64,000 nucleotides of DNA from Strigops habroptila (taxonomy: Eukaryota; Chordata; Aves; Psittaciformes; Psittacidae): the NCBI RefSeq assembly GCF_004027225.2, contig NC_044282.2, positions 62,733,725 to 62,797,724 on the forward strand, read 5' to 3'. Every line of letters begins with the position of its first letter. Positions within the stretch are counted from its first letter, which is position 1. Both the position numbers and the translations under genes were made by a program. Of this stretch, positions 56,779 to 64,000 are shown piece by piece. The notes beneath the pieces are model-generated. The model did no database searches and was not told the origin of the DNA. It worked only from the letters and a program-made list of their open reading frames with translations.

Positions 56779-56978
56779 TGATATGAGAGTGGTGAGGCCC
56801 GGGCACAGGTTGCCCAGAGAAGCTGTGGCTGCCCCATCCCTGGCAGTGTTCAAGGCCAGGTTGAACGGGGCTTGGAGCAACCTGCTCTAGTGGAAGGTGT
56901 CGCTGCCTGTGGCAGGTAGTGGAACTAGATAAGCTTTAAGGTTCCTTCTAACCCAAACTATCCTGTGATTCTATGATT
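56779..56978 (+). mobile_element. CR1 3'-end fragment
   Basis: GGTGAGGCCCGGGCACAGG to TCCTGTGATTCTATGAT. Confidence 0.9.
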
Positions 56979-57728
56979 ATTAGAACAAGGTGGGGTTTTA
57001 AGTAAGGTTTTTCTTATGGTTCGTAATAAATATTACTCAATTGGTTCGTGTTCTGGTTACTTCAGTTAAACTGATGCATCTAAACAATTTTAAGTATTAT
57101 TAGCATGATGGTGATCATGTCTAAATACACTTTTCAGTTGGAGATTTTATAAATACCTGCCCAGCAGGAACAATCTGTGATGTCTGTTGCCAGCATTCTT
57201 GCAAAAAGGCTTGCTATCTCACCCTGGAAACCAAGAGTTTAGGTCATCCTTAACGTGAACGTGTTAACTCCATGCATCGTAGCACAGGCCTCCGAGGCGT
57301 AATGCGCAGCATAAAAAGAGCTGCAGTGGTGTTGGCTCATAGAGTGCTCCTCGTGTTTGAAACCAGCCCACAAATGTGCGTGTAAGGTGATCTTGCATCA
57401 ACCTTATTGCATCAACTGGTAAAAGCTAAAGGGAAGTACAGTCTACTAAGTAAAGGTTAACAAATCCGTAGAACTTGATGATTTTTGTCTGTACCATGTG
57501 GTGTCATAAATGTTTCTTTCTTTCCTTTTTGGATTCTCCTTACCTTAGTAGGCAGAGGGCAGGATCCCAGGCTGACACCCACAGGAGATGAAGTGATCTG
57601 CTTCCCACAGGCTCCTCTGTGATGTTTGCGAGGCAAAAGCTGATTCGTGAATTGTTCAAGCTGCTGCTGCTGCCAGATGTGTGTCAGTGCTGACCTTATA
57701 CTGGTCTCTCTTTCTAGTGCCAGAAAAG

Positions 57729-57888
57729 CGCCTAGAGAAGCTGTGGCTGCTCCATCCCTGGCAGTGTTCAAGACCAGGTTGGATGGGGCTTTGAGCAACC
57801 TGGTCTAGTGGAAGGTGTCCCTGCCTATGGCAGGGGGATTGGAACTAGATGAGCTTTGAGTTCCCTTCCAACCCAAATCATTCTGTGA
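57729..57888 (+). mobile_element. CR1 3'-end fragment
   Basis: GCCTAGAGAAGCTGTGGCTG to CAACCCAAATCATTCTGTG. Confidence 0.9.
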
Positions 57889-60806
57889 GTGTGTGAAGCT
57901 GCTTGGCAAAGTCAGTCATAAAGCCATTCTGTTGTTTTGGTTTATTTAATTAAAATAAAAGGGAGGTAAGCTTATTTTTAGGTCGGATTAGATCCCTGAT
58001 CTTGTTTACTGCTTTGCCAGCACACGTGGTCTTGTAGCCTGAAGGAAGGGCAGTGTGCCAGAGGTGCAGGACCATCTTTCAGCATCAGAGTGGGCACTTT
58101 AGCTAGCAGAAGTTTCGTGTTTTAATAGGGCGTTCAGTCATTTGAGACAAATGCGGTTTCTTGGCAGTGAGTTAAGTCAAATAACTTGCCTAAGTTTAGT
58201 AGCTGGTCATGTTGGTTTTAACATGCCCATGCTTTCATATACAAATACTGCAAACTCCTCATTGTAGGCCTGGTATGCCACCTGCTTAAAGCAAGAGCTG
58301 GCTGCAGTCTGGCTCTTTGCCCCATGCAGGATGGTGGTCTGAGGACTGTTTGGTTTTGAGGCTTCCTTGTTGGGCTGCTATGTGCAGGTTCTGGGACTCT
58401 GACCTCTGGTGTTTGCTCTTAAGTTGTGTTGCCGTTTATTTTCTTGTGACCTGCACCACCTCACTGCCTGTCCCGTGCTCTCCTTTCACTAGCAAAATGT
58501 AGGCACTACTACAAGGTTTAAACTCAAATATTAATTTTCTTTCCACAAGTACTTATTGGGAGCTTAGACCACTTATACTTTCAGTATGTATGTGCAAAGA
58601 TGACAACTTTGTAGTCTTTTGCATCCAAATCCTGAACTCTTGTGCTGTGTATGGGAACCAAAATGTATAGCAAGGAGCAGTTCAGCCAAGTCTTGCTTAA
58701 TAATTGTCTCTTGCTAATAATTGTGACCTTCTTATGTCCCTTTTGGATCACCACTGTGCAACTCCTGAGCGCCTCAGACATTGAGAGAGGTTCTTTTGGA
58801 AAAGGCCACTCTATTAGTCCCCACTGATGGACTTCTTTCCCATCTCATATGCACGTTATTGCTGACTGCATGTTGTGCACAAGCCCTCACCTCAGGGGTG
58901 CTATCGCCCTTTGGTTTCTGGTCTCTAAATTCAGAGAGGTAAGCTCTGGGTCCAGAAGCTTTGAGTTGATTTGTAGGGATGGTCACTTTAGGGTTTTCCC
59001 CTAAAAAATCTATCCTAGATATCAAACTTCTCCCAGTCTTTGAGGTTGACATAATCCTGTCAAGCTTCTGTCACAGTGCTTGTTCTCCGCTTAAAGCTGA
59101 GCTTATTGAGCGTCTGGGTGGGAGTTTTGGAAGTTGGCAGGAGCAGAGTAGTCTACAGAATGGTCATGTTGTATTTTGGTTGGGCAACTTTTTACAGATC
59201 CAGAAATGGTTTATTTGAAGCAGCACTTCAGTTTCAGCCATATCCTTGAAATGAAATGGTCACAGATACAGACAATTTCAGCTCTTGCCTCTGCTGAGTA
59301 GCGGTGTACAGCTTTAGACCTGTGTCCCTGCTCTGTCTCATCTCTCCAGTGGTGTATCTTGGCAGAAACAAGCAACGAGGATCTGTGGAGCCGCTGCAGC
59401 AGCATAGCCTGGTGTCCTCCTGTGTTCTCCTTCAAGCTCATGTGCTCAGAGTATGCAGTTGCCTAACTGGGTCCTTGTGGTGAAACGTGACTCTTTGGTC
59501 TTACCTCTTCATGCTACTGTTCAAACAGATTTAAAAATGGTGTGGCATACTATAGTCTTAAATGCTGTGTAAAATGATAAGATGCACTGGCATTCAGTGG
59601 TACTTGATTTCTAATAATATGGAGTTGTCCGTTCCTTCTTGACCTTGTTTCTGGTTAAAACCTTGAATAGCATTTGGCTAATTGGATGAGTAGAAAAGAT
59701 ACTGCAATCTAGGTCAAGTCATTCCGTCCCCCTCTTCACTCTCATTACTTGCCAGAGTGAACCGGTATTTCGCGTGCTGCCTCTGCCCAGCACGCTGTTC
59801 TGGAGTGACTGACAGAAAAGGAATTCCACATACACTTTGGGCTTTTTATAGCTGACCCACTTCTCTGTAAAAGGTCTGCATTGCATAAAGATTATTTCTT
59901 CCTGAAGGAGTGTATATGGAAATATGCAGCTATTGTGGGCTGTTGTAGTTGGAATTCTCCTCCTAGAAAGGAATGGCCAGGAGATAAGAGGTCCATGTTA
60001 GATGGACCAAGCTTGAGGTGTAACTCTGAGCAGGTTTTGCTGCCTGGCCCTCCAGAACATGCAGGATATTGCACTGGTAAAACTGCTCAAGCTAGTGTGA
60101 ATTCATGGCACAGAACACTACAGCAATAAAACCAACCAACCAAAAAACCCTCCACCACTTCAAACACAGGTGTCCGTGAGGCTTTTATCCTATGTAATTT
60201 TGAATACTGGCGTGATATACTTGGAGTTACATGGGCAGAACTTACTCTGATCTCTTAGAGCTTTCTTAAATGGAATAGTATAGTCAACTCTTAGTTCTGG
60301 CAAAGGATGAGCTATAAAAGAGAACAGCATCACCCAGAAGAGTTATTTTCTGCTGGACACGTCGGGGGGAGGGGCTGTCTTTTTAAAATTCCCTTAACCA
60401 GGGTTTCAGCTCCTGTATTCATGAATGATTCATTGCAGCCTTCTAAGGAGCTGCTTGCCTGTGATGTGACTGTGTTTGAGTGATGTGCATGCTAATTTGG
60501 TGCCCTGAGAATGCTCTGAAGCTATTAACTAGCCTTGAACCTTGGTATGTATGAATGAAGGTGTTGATTCACTTCATGTGGTAAATGGAGTGTGTTCCCT
60601 GTCATGATGTTCATCCTTCTTTGCCTGGTAATCAGCATTAGATGTTTGGTTTTGTTCAGCGATTGCTAAACTTCCTGAAGACCTGGTGTCTAAACTGGAA
60701 GGAGCTCATTGCTGGTGTCATCTGCTGGAAAAGACGCAGCAGTGGAAGTGATCAAAGCCTTGTTTCCAGCTTGTAGTTTGACAATATATTTTAGTTTTCT
60801 ATTAGC

Positions 60807-60831
<25 letters not shown>
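60807..60831. repeat. Poly-T tract (about 25 T)
   Basis: Long uninterrupted T-run followed by AAATTTGGGG; no attached LINE or SINE body recognised. Confidence 0.9.
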
Positions 60832-60837
<6 letters not shown>

Positions 60838-61317
60838 GGGGATTTAAAGATGGAAACATAGCAATGTAATGGAGAGGTGGATAACTTGGTGGAGTGGCAC
60901 TTTTGGGGTGGGGAAGTGGTCATGTGCTTCAACAAAATTGAATATGGCTGCCATTTGTATTTCTAAAAAATAATGTTTCTGTTTTGTCAGTAAAATACCA
61001 GACCATAATGAGAACTGAAGAAGTATGGACAAGTGTTGAAAGCTGAGCTGAATTGAGAAAATCCTTTTCTTCCAACTTTCAAGAGCCATGAATAGTCAGG
61101 CAAGGCAGTGGGTGTATTAAAAGGCAAGAGGGAAGACTTGCTGACAGATAGATTGAAATGGCTTTGCCAGAACTGCTTTCTTTGCTCCCGCTGCTCCTGC
61201 TAGTAGATGGTCAGATTGCCAGATGCTACAATTTTATTCTCAGTAAAATTTAGGGCCTTGCAATGTGAAATAAGTAACAGATAGTTAGAAATCATAGATG
61301 GCGTCTGCATGAGGTTT

Positions 61318-61880
61318 AGAATCATAGAATCCCAAGTTGGAAGAGACCTCAACAATCACCTGGTCTAACCTTTCCAGGCAAAGCATGGCTGAGACTAGAT
61401 GGCCCAGCACCCTGTGCAGTCAAATCTTAAGTGTCCGGTGTTGGGTATCCACCACTTCCTTGGGGAGATTATTGCAGTGGCTGGTTGTCCTCATGTTGAA
61501 AAAAATTTCCTCTAGGGTCCACCTGGAATCTGCCCAGGGGTAACTTGTGCCCATCACTCCTTGTCTTTTCCAGTGTGACTTACAGCATTCCAGGAGTGGT
61601 CTGACAAGCGCTAAGCGGAGTGGGACCATGACATCTTTATCTCTGCTGGTGATGCCTGTGTTGATGTTCCCCAGCATCCTGTTGGCTTTCTTTGCTGTAG
61701 GCACACACTGTTCACTCCTACTGAGCTTGTGTGCCCCGGGGCAGATCCCGGCCTGTGTCACATTCCAGGATTGTGTTTTCCCAAGTGCAAGACCTGACAC
61801 TTGTCTGTGTTTGACTTCATAAGGTTCTTGTCAGCCCACTCCTCCAGCCTGTCCAACTCATCCTGCAGGGTGGCTCTCCC
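61318..61880 (-). mobile_element. CR1 LINE fragment, minority subfamily
   Basis: Reversed tail AGAATCATAGAATCCCAAGTT, GGAAGAGACCTCAACAATC, through CTTGTGCCCATCACTCCTTG and CTGTTGGCTTTCTTTGCTG to ATCCTGCAGGGTGGCTCTCC. Same tail type as 51939-52257. Confidence 0.88.
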
Positions 61881-63476
61881 CAGTTACAATCCAGTAGCTT
61901 TAGAGGGGAGTGAATGCACAGTTGGCATCAGGAACCTTGACCCCTGGCAAGGTCCCCATGCAAATACTGGAAGGATGTTGAGATGGGAATAGGGGCTACT
62001 TGGCAGAATTCTGTGCAAATGCTGCACCACAAGGAGATAGGCCTCAACACTGGCCAGTGCATCGTAAGATGCAAGACTTTCCTGATGGACGTGCTTAATT
62101 TACCCTCTGATTTTTTTGAGCTTTCCCTTGTGCAGATGAAAGATGAATAGATAGGGTGTACCTAGAAACGCTATTTTCTGCCCTGTGATCTCCATCATGC
62201 ATTCTGGTAGGATGAAAAACATAGTATTGCATTGTCTGCATCTGCATTGATGGTATGAAGTAAGCTATGAAATGTCATGTGTGCCAGGCAGAGGGGTAGT
62301 AGTAGCTCCTCATGTTACAACAGCACTGTAATCTTCACTTGCATGGCTGGCAAGCATGTACAATACAGCAGTAACACCATCTCTCTGATCAGCTCCTGAC
62401 TGTGTGCAGGAAACCTGTGTTTTGACTATGGAAACAAGTATTGGGCTCAAAACAAGAACACTTCCCTGGGTGACAGCCATGGAATGGGGAAGGGAGGAAG
62501 ATGCAGGTCTTCATCTCCAAGTTTGTGATCCAGCACAGAGACTGCTGCTGGTGCCAAGACTCTGAAATCTTTTCAGCTAAAGAAAAACCTGTTTGTTCCA
62601 GAGCTACTTAGGAGATGGAGATCCTGTCTTACCTCCTGTTTCAAGTAGGCTTGGTTGCCTATGTTCTTTCACACATTCATTTATATTAGCTTTGCAACTT
62701 TTACCATCTAGAAGTCTTCCTGCCTCTGAATAATCAATAATTCATCTTTGAGTTCCAAAGCCTTTTGAGTTCCAAAGTAACTTGTCCTCCCTAGAAATAC
62801 GAGTCGAGAAGATGCTCAGGTTAATATAGTCTTTTGAACAGTGCGAGTTGTAATAAGATGAGTTTACCACAGCTGAGTTTTTCAAATTGAGTTAGAACAA
62901 TTCTCTCAATTCTTAAAATGTTAAATTCCTACTTTTATCCTTCCCTCCCCACTCATCCTGCTTCAGAAAAAGGAAGGCCATGCTGCATGGATTTGCTTTG
63001 AGTCATTCGGGCTTGCTTGCACTTAGTTGTGGAAGCAGGTATGTGTTTCGTGGTGGGCTTTCTTTTGGTCATCATACTGGGGATAGATGTTTGACAAGCA
63101 TCTATTAGCAGTAATGCTCAGGGATGTACAGTCAAGTGATGTCTTCCAGTATTTCACTGGAAAAAAGTATCCTCTCTGGTCCTCTTTGGAGCGCTATGGT
63201 GGTGTATTGAAACTTTAGGAGAGTTTTAGTGGACATTTCTGGATGGAAATCTCTACTCCCTGGAGCCTCGTTCACATGGAGTAGATGGAGATGGGAAGGG
63301 GAAGAGCAGTAGTGGGCATAGTTAATTCCCATCTCGTGCTAGCCTAAGGGGGTTTACCTCAGTGTCTAAGCTTTAAAGGAAAAGTGATTTTTCTTTTCCT
63401 AGTAAGAAGCTGTAGGAAAATGTAGAATGTAAGAAATCATAAATTTAGTCTACATCTTTTTAGGAAGGATCTAGAT

Positions 63477-63796
63477 CATGGAATCACAGAATGGTTTGGG
63501 TTGGAAGGGACCTTAAAGCTCATCCAGTTCCAACCCCTGCCACGGGCAGGGACACCTTCCACTAGAGCAGGTTTGCTCCAAGCCCCGTCCAACCTGGCCT
63601 TGAACACTGCCAGGGATGGGGCAGCCACAGCTTCTCTGGGCAACCTGTGCCAGGGCCTCAGCACCCTCACAGGAAAGAAGTTCCTAAGGTCTCATCTAAA
63701 TCTCCCCTCTGTTAGTTTAAAGCTGTTCCCCTACAGGCCCTTGTAAAAAGCCCCTCTCCAGGTTTCTTGTCGGCCTCTTCAGGTATTGGAAGGCTG
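63477..63796 (-). mobile_element. CR1 LINE, 5'-truncated
   Basis: ATGGAATCACAGAATGGTTT to CCCCTCTCCAGGTTTCTTG; majority subfamily, with a deletion of the CTTGTCCTGTC segment near 63728. Confidence 0.92.
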
Positions 63797-64000
63797 AGAT
63801 AAGATGAAATAATATATGTGAAAATCCCTCCTTAGCTAAGCCTGGATCTTCAGCTTGTAACTGGGTCTCCAAGTTAACAAACTTGCACTTATTGACAGCT
63901 GTAGAGTAAACGTAAAGGTGTAGGAGGCGAGGTTCTCATAGCTTTCTTCCTAAGCTGTTTTTAGTTAATTGTCAGTTGATCAGTATAATCGTAGCCCTTT

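Larger units (their letters stand above)
42973..64000 (+). other. ASXL2: ASXL2 intron 1 (partial)
   Basis: No coding exon was recognised in this 21-kb stretch. It holds twelve CR1 fragments in both orientations and long T-runs (51465-51485, 56023-56037, 60807-60831). The rest, including 43300-45510, 48000-50380, 53800-55630 and 57900-61310, is apparently unique AT-rich sequence. Open frames of up to 160 codons lack recognisable domains. Confidence 0.75.

Noticed and set aside
42973-64000. Second coding exon of ASXL2
   Set aside because: I looked for a segment encoding VLEKYP...PMSHKEILQ after an acceptor and saw none. By-eye search can miss a short exon; a translated search would settle it.

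Overview
This window is vertebrate nuclear DNA from a bird, most likely a neoavian (inference). The evidence is spliced vertebrate genes, CpG-island promoters, and many copies of the CR1 LINE with the usual avian 3' tail (ATTCTATG-type repeats). Three genes are recognised from coding sequence: RAB10 (minus strand, exon 1 at the left edge), KIF3C (plus strand, complete in eight coding exons) and ASXL2 (plus strand, first coding exon only). This is the human 2p23 neighbourhood ASXL2-KIF3C-RAB10 read in the opposite direction, with the relative orientations kept.

Layout: 1-365 is RAB10 intron 1 and 366-492 is coding exon 1. About 493-1330 is a CpG-island promoter with two perfect CRE palindromes. 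From 1.3 to 11.2 kb lies GC-rich intergenic DNA that becomes dense in minisatellites towards KIF3C. The KIF3C promoter and 5' leader occupy about 11.24-11.63 kb, the coding exons 11.63-21.10 kb, and the inferred 3' UTR runs to about 24.62 kb. From 24.6 to 42.5 kb is intergenic DNA holding an apparently full-length CR1 (about 28.74-33.15 kb), a perfect 112-bp inverted repeat (38.76/39.53 kb), CR1 fragments and a possible solo LTR. The ASXL2 promoter and exon 1 are at about 42.5-43.0 kb. The rest, to 64 kb, is taken as ASXL2 intron 1 and is littered with 3'-truncated CR1 copies.

The most interesting signal is inside the full-length CR1. ORF1 (zinc-ribbon-like, coiled coil, degenerate SGNH-esterase fold) and ORF2 (endonuclease plus reverse transcriptase) are both open. 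ORF2 lies in the -1 frame and has no AUG until inside its endonuclease domain. The last ORF1 codons form the heptamer T TTA AAC directly before the TAG stop. Five bases further on is a perfect 9-bp stem whose loop can pair with the bases right after it. This is the standard architecture of a programmed -1 frameshift signal with an H-type pseudoknot, and it would yield a 1328-residue ORF1-ORF2 fusion. I do not know of a report of this for CR1; function is untested.

The genes do not form a joint pathway: RAB10 is a vesicle-traffic GTPase, KIF3C a kinesin-2 motor and ASXL2 a chromatin (PR-DUB) cofactor. They are linked by conserved synteny. All annotation rests on reading the sequence and on remembered family features; no database search was run.
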